Origin: Bog-756 sp963845485
Lineage (GTDB): Bacteria; Actinomycetota; Acidimicrobiia; Acidimicrobiales; RAAP-2
Length of the DNA stretch: 64,000 bases
Direction of reading: 5' to 3'
Assembly (NCBI GenBank): GCA_963845485.1
Contig: CAWJSI010000001.1
Location: 124,001-188,000, forward strand
Positions 27,358 through 36,054 of the stretch are shown one piece after another. Positions within the stretch are counted from its first letter, which is position 1, and each line of letters begins with the position of its first letter. A model generated the notes under the pieces. That model made no database searches, was not told the DNA's origin, and saw only the letters and a list, made by a program, of their open reading frames with translations. Position numbers and translations under genes: made by a program.

Positions 27358-27370
27358 TCTCAGCCTGAGA
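27358..27370. repeat. Compact CTCAG-CTGAG palindrome
   Basis: TCTCAGCCTGAGA, an imperfectly spaced compact relative (1-base spacer) of the dispersed palindrome, upstream of the response regulator. It may be chance. Confidence 0.3.
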
Positions 27371-27585
27371 GCATGAAAGCTCGGCCGCCGGCATCAGCGG
27401 TTCGCCTCACTGGTGCGAAAATTGTCGGGATTGGGCTGAGCCGAACTGGCAGTCATCTCAACCCATCGAGCTGTGGGTGACCCATCGTTCCAGGTCATCG
27501 ACCTGGTATCGGCCGGTTTGTACAACGAGCAGCGCAGGGCCGCCCAATCTGAACGCCGACGTGATGGTCGGGCTACTTTGATCGG

Positions 27586-28719
27586 GTGCGGGCCAATCGT
27601 ATTGCCAATCTTCTTGTCGCCGCTGCCCTTGTTACGACCACATTGTTCATCGCGGGCAATGCGGCTGCGGCGACCAGCGGATCGGATGCGCATCTGAGCT
27701 CGATCTGGCTGAGCTCGGGGGAGTACACGCCAAAGGCGCCACCTGGTGCGACGGATGACTACCACTGCACGGTAGTCAATCCGCACGTGACCCGCAGTGC
27801 GTACATCGTGTCCAGCCAGTTCTTCCCGGGCAGCGTGGAGGATCATCACGCTGCTCTTTTTCTACTGCCACCCTCGCTCGTCGCGCAGGCCAAGCGGGAT
27901 GAGGTGTTCAAACGAGGCTGGACGTGCTTTGGGGAAGGGACACTGCCGAACACTCCGTTATCCGATTTCGCACAAACCAAGCTGTTGAGCAACTGGTCGC
28001 CGGGCTCGGGGCCCATTGAGTTTCCGAAAGGGACCGGCTACATCATTCCGGCCGGGAGCATGGTGGTCATGCAGGTCCACTACAACCTGCTCTCGGGGGA
28101 CAAGCCTGTGAAGAACTCCTTGGTTCTTCACACGGCTCCCATGTCAGCACCGCTGTTACCGCTGCATGTCCAAGAGATGGAGGCAGCTCCAGATCTACCG
28201 TGCCCGGCGGGCGTCACCGGCCCACTGTGCAATCGGGCTGCCTCGCTCGCCAACCAGGGTCGGCGCTTTGGCGAGACTGCCGTGGTCGAGGCCAACGGGA
28301 TCGAGGCGCTCTGCGGCCGCAATCCATCCGATCCACCGGCGGGTGACTCGACTTCCTGCACGGCACCACTGAACACCGGTGGCTACCTCCTCAGAGTCGC
28401 ACCCCACATGCATCTGCTTGGGGTGGGATTCACGATGGTGCTCAACCCAGGAACTCCCGAGGCCAAGACCGTCCTCAACGTTCCCAACTACGACTTCCAC
28501 CATCAGCGGGCTTACAACCTGGCTACTCCGGTACCTGTAACCGCCGGAGAACCTGTCCAAATCACCTGCACCTATGACCCACGGTTGGAACAGGAACTCC
28601 CGGTGCTCCGTAAGGTTCAACCCCATTACGTCACTTGGGGCGACGGATCGACGGACGAGATGTGTGTGGGGGTGACCTGGACATCAGCCGTTCTTCCTGA
28701 CTCTCACGACTCCCTCTAG
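27586..28719 (+). CDS. PHM-like copper type II monooxygenase, secreted
   Basis: A 377-residue exported protein with a signal peptide (ANLLVAAALVTTTLFIAGNAAAA). It carries the complete two-copper ligand set known from peptidylglycine alpha-hydroxylating and dopamine beta-monooxygenases: His87-His88 (EDHHAAL) and His165 (QVHYNL) for CuH, His274-x-His276 (PHMHLLG) and Met359 (DEMCVG) for CuM. Several Cys could form disulfides. An ascorbate-dependent C-H hydroxylase outside the cell is predicted, but bacterial members are scarcely characterised and the substrate is unknown. GTG start at 27586. Confidence 0.8.
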   Translation: MRANRIANLLVAAALVTTTLFIAGNAAAATSGSDAHLSSIWLSSGEYTPKAPPGATDDYHCTVVNPHVTRSAYIVSSQFFPGSVEDHHAALFLLPPSLVAQAKRDEVFKRGWTCFGEGTLPNTPLSDFAQTKLLSNWSPGSGPIEFPKGTGYIIPAGSMVVMQVHYNLLSGDKPVKNSLVLHTAPMSAPLLPLHVQEMEAAPDLPCPAGVTGPLCNRAASLANQGRRFGETAVVEANGIEALCGRNPSDPPAGDSTSCTAPLNTGGYLLRVAPHMHLLGVGFTMVLNPGTPEAKTVLNVPNYDFHHQRAYNLATPVPVTAGEPVQITCTYDPRLEQELPVLRKVQPHYVTWGDGSTDEMCVGVTWTSAVLPDSHDSL

Positions 28720-28826
28720 CCGACTTCGGCGAGAGGGTGCGCCTCATATCGTTCGCATAGCGCCAGGTCGGAATCACGCAGTAAGCGCGGCGAGATCGGG
28801 TCACCCCTCGGTTATTGTCCTACTGC

Positions 28827-28847
28827 CCTCAGCCTCCATAGCTGAGG
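28827..28847. repeat. CTCAGC-N7-GCTGAG palindrome, copy 3
   Basis: CCTCAGC, spacer CTCCATA, GCTGAGG (7-bp stem), between the copper monooxygenase and the hemerythrin gene, about 43 bases upstream of the latter's start. Confidence 0.8.
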
Positions 28848-28889
28848 ACGACATCCTCAACCATCCCACCGTTATGGAAGGGCCATCGG

Positions 28890-29591
28890 ATGGTCTCGGC
28901 AATACTCATGTTCGTGACGAACGACGAAGAGACGCGCTGGGACCTGTACAGGGAGATTCACAAAGCACTGCGATTCGCATTGTTCGGAGTCACGGTGATG
29001 GCCGGGGCAACTGATCCCACCGATCAGTCCTCGCTGGATCGCCTGGTTAAGGAGTGGGTCGATGTGAGCATGGTCCTCGAGGGCCACCACAGCCACGAAG
29101 ACAGATTTTGTGATCCGCTCATCCAGCTCCATGCTGCCGATCTTCGGGACGAGTTGGAGCGCGCTCACCAGGCCAGCAACGCGACGATCGCCGACTTGAC
29201 GAAATTGATCGATGGCCTTGCCGGCAGGAAGGGAGCAGCGGGGGTCCCACTTGCTCACGTGTATCGCGAGTTGTCCGACTTTGTCGTCACCTACATGGGT
29301 CACTTGCGATTCGAAGAGGAGCAGGTCATGCCGGCACTGAGCGCGGCGCTCTCCGACGAGGAGCTCGCCGAGGTTACAACGGCCATCCGAATGAGTGTCC
29401 CGCCGCCGGAGATGTGCGTCTTCATCCGCTACATGGCACCGTCGATGAACCCGCAAGAGCGTGTAGAGATGCTCACTGGGATGCGGGCAGCACCAGAGGA
29501 GGTGTTTGAGCTGTTTCGGTCAGCGACCGAGGATTGCCTAACGCCGACCGACTATGCCTCACTAGCTCGATCGCTTGGCCTCGCCGTGTGA
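28890..29591 (+). CDS. Hemerythrin HHE domain protein
   Basis: A 233-residue helical protein. Likely di-iron ligands are visible in EIHKALR, VLEGHHSHED and YMGHLRFEEEQVMPAL, the expected H...HxxxE...HxxxxE arrangement. The C-terminal third is an additional helical segment. Possible roles are O2/NO/peroxide sensing or iron handling. Start ATG 28890 with GGAAGGG upstream; ATG 28908 is the alternative. Confidence 0.82.
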   Translation: MVSAILMFVTNDEETRWDLYREIHKALRFALFGVTVMAGATDPTDQSSLDRLVKEWVDVSMVLEGHHSHEDRFCDPLIQLHAADLRDELERAHQASNATIADLTKLIDGLAGRKGAAGVPLAHVYRELSDFVVTYMGHLRFEEEQVMPALSAALSDEELAEVTTAIRMSVPPPEMCVFIRYMAPSMNPQERVEMLTGMRAAPEEVFELFRSATEDCLTPTDYASLARSLGLAV

Positions 29592-29785
29592 AGAACCCGA
29601 CAGGGGGGTGACCCTCGAGGCGCGCTCGGATCGGCGCTTAATGAGATTCTCACATTGACACCCATTCGCAATCTTCTCAGTCACGCTCGGGGCGCCTCGG
29701 AACGTTGACATCGCAGGGAAGTTGGCAGACACTTCAACTGCTGACGAAAATGCAGTTCGTCGCGGCGGATGCAAAGGGGAAAGTC

Positions 29786-30178
29786 ATGACTGAGCGGGGT
29801 GCGGGTTGGGTCTTGTTCGCGGGAATCATGCTGATCTTTGGCGGGATCCTGAAGGTGTTCGACGCCATCTGGGCATTTCGCTACCACGGTGCGCTCCCCT
29901 CAAATCTTGAGGCAGCCATCTTTGGTCACAGTTTGAAGACTTATGGCTGGGTGGACTTGGCCGTTGCCGCCATCCTCATCATCTGTGGGTTCCTCGTGAC
30001 AAGTGGATCAGAGGTTGGTCGCTGGGTCGGGATTGTTGCCGGCGCCATCGCAGGAATCAGCGCAATTTGGTGGATGCCGTACTACCCGGTGTGGGGATTC
30101 GTCTACATCTTCATTGCGGCTCTGGTGATCTACGCCCTAGCTGTCTATGGCGGCAGCCCCGAGCTGGTTGGCGATTGA
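29786..30178 (+). CDS. Small four-TM membrane protein (DUF7144-like)
   Basis: A 130-residue protein with four hydrophobic helices (WVLFAGIMLIFGGILKVFDAIWAF, WVDLAVAAILIICGFLV, WVGIVAGAIAGISAIWW, WGFVYIFIAALVIYALAVYG), like the common actinobacterial DUF7144 family. Function unknown. ATG 29786 follows a GGGGA; the longer frame from 29705 lacks a signal. Confidence 0.8.
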   Translation: MTERGAGWVLFAGIMLIFGGILKVFDAIWAFRYHGALPSNLEAAIFGHSLKTYGWVDLAVAAILIICGFLVTSGSEVGRWVGIVAGAIAGISAIWWMPYYPVWGFVYIFIAALVIYALAVYGGSPELVGD

Positions 30179-30186
30179 GCAGAGGG

Positions 30187-30375
30187 ATGCCAAAGGGAGT
30201 CGACGACGAACTGCATTCGGGGCATGTATGCCCGCTGTGCGGCGATACGGATGTGCCTCATCTGGTGGTGCGTACGGACTCAACCAGGTCGAGTGGACTG
30301 AGTTGGCGGTGCCGATCGTGCGAGCGGGAATGGTCCGACCGCCCACTATCTGGGTCGACGATCCCAGGTTCATGA
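30187..30375 (+). CDS. Small zinc-ribbon protein
   Basis: A 62-residue protein with two CxxC knuckles (CPLCG near residue 15, CRSCE near 42), predicted to bind one zinc. ATG 30187 has AGAGGG immediately upstream. It begins 8 bases after the membrane-protein stop and precedes the cupin gene, so it may belong to a small operon. Function unknown. Confidence 0.65.
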   Translation: MPKGVDDELHSGHVCPLCGDTDVPHLVVRTDSTRSSGLSWRCRSCEREWSDRPLSGSTIPGS

Positions 30376-30459
30376 ATGCTGAGGGAAGGCCACCTCGCTT
30401 CGAGCCGCCAACGACTGCGAGGGGTGGCATCTTGGGTCCTGGAGACGGAGGTGAACACG

Positions 30460-30807
30460 ATGAGCAGTGACGAGGCCGTACCGGAAACACAGGGTGTGAC
30501 GACTGAGTTACTGACTACCGTTGACCTCGGCCCTGAGATTGAGGGCATGGACGGGCGACAACTCCGCATGCGTATGTTCACCTTCGAACCCGGAGCCGTC
30601 TTCGGCCCGGTCCACGATCATAAGGACAGGCCAGGCATCGTGTTCATCTTGCAAGGATCGATTACTGACCACCGACATGGCGCTGCGACGGATTATGGAC
30701 CGGGAGTGGGCTGGCCCGAGGATAGAGGCACCGTTCACTGGCTCGAGAACAGAGGAACAGTTCCTGCGGTCGAGATCTCAGTCGATATCAGCCGATTGTC
30801 CCGATAG
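30460..30807 (+). CDS. Cupin domain protein
   Basis: A 115-residue single-domain cupin: PGAVFGPVHDHKDRPGIVFILQG (first cupin motif with metal-binding His residues) and the second motif near VHWLENRGTVPAVEISVDI. GGAGGTG lies at optimal distance before ATG 30460. It probably binds a metal and a small molecule. Confidence 0.85.
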   Translation: MSSDEAVPETQGVTTELLTTVDLGPEIEGMDGRQLRMRMFTFEPGAVFGPVHDHKDRPGIVFILQGSITDHRHGAATDYGPGVGWPEDRGTVHWLENRGTVPAVEISVDISRLSR

Positions 30808-30986
30808 ACGCCATCACGGGCGACTGCCTCTCGACCTGTTCCGCAAGGTCGGATGTGTGCGCTGGCTTGTCGGCCAATATGCAACTGCACAACAGCTTTT
30901 GGCATCCGACGCCATTGGCCCGACCTTACGAGGCTGAGGACGGCCGAGATGAGGTCACCATCGGAGGGGCTCCCTACACTTGCCAC

Positions 30987-31604
30987 ATGAAGACCGAAGA
31001 GGAACGGGAAAGAGCAGCCGCGAGCTTGCGAGCGCTCAGCCATGCGTTTGTCGCGCACGATCCCGAGGATGACGCACTTGCGTCTTTGGCGGATAGAGCA
31101 AATGGGCTGACGCTCGCCCTCAGTCAGACGTCGAGGCGAGACCGGCTGGCCCTGATGCGGTCCGGCCCCGACGACTTGGTCTTGGGCGGGAGCGGGTTCG
31201 AAGATCGAGCCGTGGGCGGCAGCTCGAATCCGACAAGTGTCGAACTGGACATTCGGTTCGAGAGCGAGGAAGTGATCGCCGGCTTCGTACTGCGGCGGGC
31301 TTTCGAGGGAGCGCCCGGTCGTGCTCACGGCGGCATCGTCGCCGCTGTATTCGACGACGTTACGGGTTTCGTGATCGGCCGGCTACAGGAGCCAGCATTC
31401 ACCGGCGAGTTGACCGTTCGTTACCTCGCAGCTGTACCCGTTGATCAAGCCTTAGAGATTCGTGCCCGGCTGGATGGACGAGAGCGCCGCAAACTATTCA
31501 TCAGTGCAGATCTGCACAGCGGTGACGAGATAGTGGCGACATGTCGGGCTATCTACATCACCGTCGAGCTGTCACGTTTCGCAGGAGCACCCGACCCACG
31601 CTGA
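30987..31604 (+). CDS. PaaI-type hotdog-fold thioesterase
   Basis: A 205-residue protein. The C-terminal hotdog domain shows the PaaI-like motif GRAHGGIVAAVFDDVTGFV, with strands TGELTVRYLAAVPVDQALEIRARLDGRE and KLFISADLHSGDEIVATCRAIYITV. The N-terminal ~80 residues are helical. Acyl-CoA thioesterase activity is likely; substrate unknown. ATG 30987 gives the best fit. Confidence 0.8.
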   Translation: MKTEEERERAAASLRALSHAFVAHDPEDDALASLADRANGLTLALSQTSRRDRLALMRSGPDDLVLGGSGFEDRAVGGSSNPTSVELDIRFESEEVIAGFVLRRAFEGAPGRAHGGIVAAVFDDVTGFVIGRLQEPAFTGELTVRYLAAVPVDQALEIRARLDGRERRKLFISADLHSGDEIVATCRAIYITVELSRFAGAPDPR

Positions 31605-31625
31605 CTCGATCGATGGGCTGCCACC

Positions 31626-31640
31626 ACCTTCCGTAGCTGA
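31626..31640. repeat. Degenerate palindrome copy 4 (right half)
   Basis: CTTCCGTAGCTGAGA carries the right arm GCTGAG and the CCGTA spacer of the family (compare copy 7 at 42013), but the left arm is lost. 22 bases after the thioesterase stop. Confidence 0.45.
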
Positions 31641-31854
31641 GATCGGCGACTCACGCCGTCTATTCGCCCGATGACAGATTGGACGGATCGGATCTGGGTA
31701 GGGAGGGAGCGGGAGCGTCGATGGGCTTCCGCAGACCACGGAGACCCCAAACAATGGCAAAAACGACCCGAGTCAACCTCCCTGTCGGGACCATCCAGGC
31801 ATGTCGTGCTTTCTATCTGGGTTCGGCTGGCTGCGTGATTGGGCGTGACCACCA

Positions 31855-32745
31855 ATGAGGACCCTGGTAGCTGGTTCGTCGGGTTTTGTCGGACGTCGAC
31901 TGTGCCCGGCGCTTGTGGAGGCGGAGCATGAGGTAAGGGCGATGACCCGCCACCCAGAGTCCTATGACGGTGCGGGTGATCCGGTGCAGGGCGACGTCGA
32001 AGACCCCGAATCTCTGGCCGTTGCCTTGCGGGGGTGCGAAGTCGCCTACTACCTCGTGCACCGGCTGGGGGAGAGAGACTTTGCTCGTGCCGACGCAGCT
32101 GCGGCCACTGCCTTCGGTTTGGCTGCGTCCGAGGCGGGAGTCAGTCGGATCATCTACCTAGGTGGCCTAGGCAAGAGTGATGATCAGCTGTCTGCCCATT
32201 TGCGCAGTCGTCGTGAAGTCGAGGGACTGCTCGGCAAGGCTGGTGTGCCGGTAACCGTGCTGCGGGCCGGGATCATCGTCGGCCACGGCGGAATCTCGTG
32301 GGAGATGACCCGGCAGCTTGTCGAGCATCTGCCGGCCATGGTAACGCCCCGCTGGGTGCATACGAAGACCCAACCCATCGCGGTGGCCGACGTGATCCGC
32401 TACCTCGGTGGTGTACTCGAAACAGCCGAGGCCGCCGGACGCGTGTTCGAAATCGGTGGACCCGATGTCTTGGAGTACGTTCAAATGCTCCGTCGGGTAG
32501 CCACCATCGAAGGACGACCCCTTCTGGTGGTACCCGTGCCGCTGCTGACTCCGTCCTTGTCCTCCCGGTGGCTAGCGCTCGTCACAAATGTCGATTCGGC
32601 GACTGGACGAGCGCTAATCGACTCGATGAGCAATGAGGTCGTCGTTCGGGACGACAGCATCCGTGAGCTGGTGCCTTTTGAGCCAATGGGCTACGACGAC
32701 GCGGTCCTCACTGCTTTGGGCGAGCGAGCTAAGGAACAGAAGTAG
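31855..32745 (+). CDS. NmrA/YbjT-like NAD(P)-binding protein (atypical SDR)
   Basis: A 296-residue extended/atypical SDR. The glycine motif GSSGFVGRRL begins near residue 7; MTRHPESYDGAGDPVQGDVEDPESL and VAYYLVHRLGERDF follow in the YbjT pattern. The catalytic YxxxK is not obvious, so it may be a sensor or isomerase rather than a dehydrogenase. The CPBP gene starts 4 bases after its stop. Confidence 0.85.
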   Translation: MRTLVAGSSGFVGRRLCPALVEAEHEVRAMTRHPESYDGAGDPVQGDVEDPESLAVALRGCEVAYYLVHRLGERDFARADAAAATAFGLAASEAGVSRIIYLGGLGKSDDQLSAHLRSRREVEGLLGKAGVPVTVLRAGIIVGHGGISWEMTRQLVEHLPAMVTPRWVHTKTQPIAVADVIRYLGGVLETAEAAGRVFEIGGPDVLEYVQMLRRVATIEGRPLLVVPVPLLTPSLSSRWLALVTNVDSATGRALIDSMSNEVVVRDDSIRELVPFEPMGYDDAVLTALGERAKEQK

Positions 32746-32749
32746 CGAC

Positions 32750-33520
32750 GTGCCAAAACTGAACGGATCGCTGCCGCCAAGCACGCCCGGCGTCCGACAC
32801 CGAGGGGTCGCGTTTCAATCGAAGGACTTGTCCGACGATCGTACTGGCCACGCCGAAACGGTCTCGGGCCTGCAACGTCGACGGCACCGAGCAGTCGCTG
32901 CCGTGGCCCTGACCGGCACCGCTCTACTAGGGGCATCACTTTCTACTGAACCTGATTCGCCGGAGTTCTACGCACTCACGTTTGCAGCAGCTGGAACCTG
33001 GTTGGTCGGCGGCTTCGTTTCGGACCCACTGCACATCCAGCCCGAGAGCGTTCCTGAACGGTCCTTCGGTCGGACCACGGTAATCCCGATCGTGACCGGC
33101 GCTGCCGCATTCGGCGCGTTCTACGGAGCAGCGCTCGTTGCCCGACGTATCCCGATCCTGAACGAGGCGCTCACCTCGGTCCTGAGCTACGCGCACCACG
33201 GCTCAGACCTCCTCGTTTTGGCTACCACCCTCACCAACGGTGTAGCTGAGGAACTGTTCTTTCGCGGATCCCTATTCACTGCGCTCGTTGATCATCACCC
33301 AGTCCTGAGTTCGACCGGGATCTACATGCTCACCACAAGTGCCACCCGCAATCCGGCCTTGGTGCTCGCCTCAGGGGCCATGGGCACCTTGCTGGCGCTG
33401 CAGCGCTCGGGCTCAGGCGGGATCCAGGCTCCGATCCTGACCCATATGACCTGGTCGGCGCTCATGCTGCGTTACCTACCCCCCCTGTTCCGCAATTCCG
33501 GCAAGCATCTCAGCGGATAG
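32750..33520 (+). CDS. CPBP (CAAX/Abi) intramembrane metalloprotease
   Basis: A 256-residue membrane protein. Several TM helices (VAAVALTGTALLGASL, ALTFAAAGTWLVGGF, TVIPIVTGAAAFGAFYGAALVA) lead to the CPBP motif NGVAEELFFRG (EExxxR) and a later THMTWSALML (metal-binding His). The open frame begins inside the preceding gene; I use GTG 32750, preceded by AAGGAA. Prokaryotic members act in bacteriocin immunity or protein processing; the substrate is not evident. Confidence 0.83.
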   Translation: MPKLNGSLPPSTPGVRHRGVAFQSKDLSDDRTGHAETVSGLQRRRHRAVAAVALTGTALLGASLSTEPDSPEFYALTFAAAGTWLVGGFVSDPLHIQPESVPERSFGRTTVIPIVTGAAAFGAFYGAALVARRIPILNEALTSVLSYAHHGSDLLVLATTLTNGVAEELFFRGSLFTALVDHHPVLSSTGIYMLTTSATRNPALVLASGAMGTLLALQRSGSGGIQAPILTHMTWSALMLRYLPPLFRNSGKHLSG

Positions 33521-33586
33521 CTGGCTGAGGCCGAGCACGACCAATATGGTCTCGCCCAGCGGTGTCGAGGGTGGCAATCCATCGGA

Positions 33587-33606
33587 CTCAGCTTTTGCAG
33601 GCTGAG
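33587..33606. repeat. CTCAGC-N8-GCTGAG palindrome, copy 5
   Basis: CTCAGC, spacer TTTTGCAG (8 bases, one more than usual), GCTGAG, between the convergent CPBP and repeat-protein genes. Confidence 0.7.
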
Positions 33607-33671
33607 AACTCTTCTAGCCGCAGTCAGGAGGTACCCACAACGAATCCACTTCAGGTGAAGTGGATCGATTC

Positions 33672-35786
33672 TCAGGCACTTGGCCGCGTGGACCCGACTA
33701 TCGCGATCCCCACGATTGGTGCATTGAGGTGTGTACTGCCCATGGATCCGAGGAAAGGTGCGTTGTAGGAGAACACACCACCGTCGGAGGCGACGAGGTA
33801 GTAGCCCGTCCCGGCTGCGGTGGCGTTAATGCCGACGACGGGCTTGTTGAGCTTGGCACTGCCCGCTGAACCTTCGAAGGGTGCGCCATAGGCATAGATG
33901 CCCCCATCGGATCCGGCCTCCCAATAGCCGCCGGTCGCTGAATCGACAGTTAGGCCCACAATCGGTGCATTGAGGTGGGGCAGAGTGTTGGCGCCACCTT
34001 GGTATTTGGCATCACCGAAGGCGTAGACCGCTCCCGCCGAGGAGACCAGGTAGTAGCCACGCCCGTCGGCGGTGCCGGCGATACCCACCACGTCGTTCAC
34101 GTGCTGGCCAAGAGCCGGAATCGAACCCTCGAACGGTGAGCCGAATGCGTAGACACCCCCGTCGGAGCCCACCAACCAGTAGCCACCGGTTGCCGCATCT
34201 GTGCTCAGACCCACGATGTTGGTCACGTGGACTCCGAGCGCGGGTAGCGAGCCGAGGAAGGCCCCGTCGCCGTAGGCAAACACCCCGCCATCCCTGGCGG
34301 CGAACCAGTAGCCCTTTCCGTCGGCAGTCGAGGTCATGGCCACCACTGGTTGGTTGAGCTTGAGGCCCCCCTCCGATCCGTAGAAGGGGGATCCGAACGA
34401 GAACGCCCCACCGTCGCTGCCGACGAGCCAGTAGCCCGTTCCTGGGGGAGCACCCACGGTCACCACATGGGTGACCGTGGCCGACGGGCCACCGTTGTTG
34501 CTCATTGTCTGCCCGGTGAAGACCTGGGTGGTTGAGGTTCCCGAAGCATTGGTCAGGGTCAAGGTGACGCTGTACGAACCGCTGCGAGCATAGGAATGAC
34601 TGATGGTCGGCACGGAGCTGATGGCGCTGGTCCCGTCGCCGAAGCTCCAGGCGTATGTGGTGATGGCCTCTCCAGGATCGCTCGAGTTGGACGCGTCGAA
34701 GGTCGTGGCGCTTCCGGCTGGTACGAGAATTGCACTGAAAGCGGCGGTGGGTGCCTGGTCTGGGGTGATGGCAACGTTGAAGGCGTTGGTGCCAGCGGGG
34801 ATGGGTGTCCCCGCTGTGTTGGTGGCGACGGTGATCGGTGTAACGGTGCCTGAGCTGGAGTTTGCGACGTAGGCGGTGCTGCCGTCGGGGGTGATGGCCA
34901 CGGACAACGGCGCGCTGCCAACGGTGACTGGCGACCCGGGAGTGTTGCTGGCCAAGGTAATCGGGGTAACCGTCCCGGCGTTCCTGGTTACGTAGGCTGT
35001 CTGCCCGTCGGGCGTGATGGCGATGCCCGTGGGCAGGGAGCCGACGGCAATGCCGCTACCGAGAGTGCCGGTAGTCAGATTGAGCGGGGTCACACCGCTT
35101 CCGCCGACAACGTAGAGCGTCTGACCGTTCGGGGTGATGGCCACGCCTTGCGGATTGACCACCCCAGGAAGTGCGGACCCGACCGTGCCGGTTGTCAGGT
35201 TGACGGGGACGATAGTTCCACCGTTGAGCGCCACATACGCGGTCAGGCCACTGGGGGCGATAGCGATGGTCTGCGGGTAGTTGCCAACCACCATCGGAGT
35301 GCCGGCGTTGTTGGTGGCGGTGCTTATCGGTGTGATGGTTCCCGAGCCGGAGATGAAATTGACAACATACACAGTCTGCCCGTTTGGTGATATGGCGATT
35401 GCGTTTGGGGTGGAGCCAGCCGGAATGGCGGTTCCCGCAGTGTTGGTTGCTGTGTCGATTGGTGTCACGGTCGACGAACCGCCAGTGATGACGTAGGCGG
35501 TCTTCCCATTGGGCGTGATAGCAATTTGCCGCGGATACAGACTTGCGGAAATCGGGGTACCGGCGACGTTGGTCGCCGTACTGATAGGAGTGACGGTATT
35601 CGGAGTCTGGTTCGTGACGAAGACCGTAAACGGTGCTGCGGGTGATGCACCGGCTGGGGCGGCATCTCGAACGCTTCCGAAGGCGACGAGGAGCAAGGCC
35701 ACCATGACCGCCCCCAAGGTGGTACTGGTCCGCCAGAACCCAGCAGCGCCGACCGCCGAGACCACTGGCTTGCTGTGCTCTCTCAC
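33672..35786 (-). CDS. Secreted YVTN-propeller / PKD / GYWLV-repeat protein
   Basis: A 704-residue exported protein. The signal region (TTLGAVMVALLLVAFGSVRDAAPAGASPA) is followed at about 50-375 by YVTN-type blades (motifs GxTAYVxNxxSGTVTPI). A PKD-like domain spans about 375-465 (SFGDGTSAISSVPTISHSYARSGSYSVTLTLTN), and from about 480 to the end there are six tandem units of ~42 residues of the form GYWLVGSDGGxFxFG...GS...LNxPVVGM. There is no membrane anchor. Probable extracellular/surface adhesion or scaffold protein. Two further proteins in this window (49239 and 60088) share the last repeat. Confidence 0.85.
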   Translation of the reverse strand: MREHSKPVVSAVGAAGFWRTSTTLGAVMVALLLVAFGSVRDAAPAGASPAAPFTVFVTNQTPNTVTPISTATNVAGTPISASLYPRQIAITPNGKTAYVITGGSSTVTPIDTATNTAGTAIPAGSTPNAIAISPNGQTVYVVNFISGSGTITPISTATNNAGTPMVVGNYPQTIAIAPSGLTAYVALNGGTIVPVNLTTGTVGSALPGVVNPQGVAITPNGQTLYVVGGSGVTPLNLTTGTLGSGIAVGSLPTGIAITPDGQTAYVTRNAGTVTPITLASNTPGSPVTVGSAPLSVAITPDGSTAYVANSSSGTVTPITVATNTAGTPIPAGTNAFNVAITPDQAPTAAFSAILVPAGSATTFDASNSSDPGEAITTYAWSFGDGTSAISSVPTISHSYARSGSYSVTLTLTNASGTSTTQVFTGQTMSNNGGPSATVTHVVTVGAPPGTGYWLVGSDGGAFSFGSPFYGSEGGLKLNQPVVAMTSTADGKGYWFAARDGGVFAYGDGAFLGSLPALGVHVTNIVGLSTDAATGGYWLVGSDGGVYAFGSPFEGSIPALGQHVNDVVGIAGTADGRGYYLVSSAGAVYAFGDAKYQGGANTLPHLNAPIVGLTVDSATGGYWEAGSDGGIYAYGAPFEGSAGSAKLNKPVVGINATAAGTGYYLVASDGGVFSYNAPFLGSMGSTHLNAPIVGIAIVGSTRPSA

Positions 35787-36054
35787 CGTTCAGCACCGCC
35801 ACTTTCCGAATCCGGCTGCGCTCGGTGCGTCACGGATCACCGCCCATGCTGTCTGATCCGGCCCCCCACTTCAGGGATCCTCGCCGTGTGGCTCCGAACG
35901 CGCTCTGAGTTGAGTGCCGAGGTGGGGAGCCAGATCGGATGCGGACGGCTCCGCCGGAGGTGCATTGCCGTTATTCGAGAAGCGGGTAGCGATCCAGGGT
36001 TGAGGCGGGGCAATCTACGATCTGGGAACTGGACCACGACATTGGCAGGTAACC

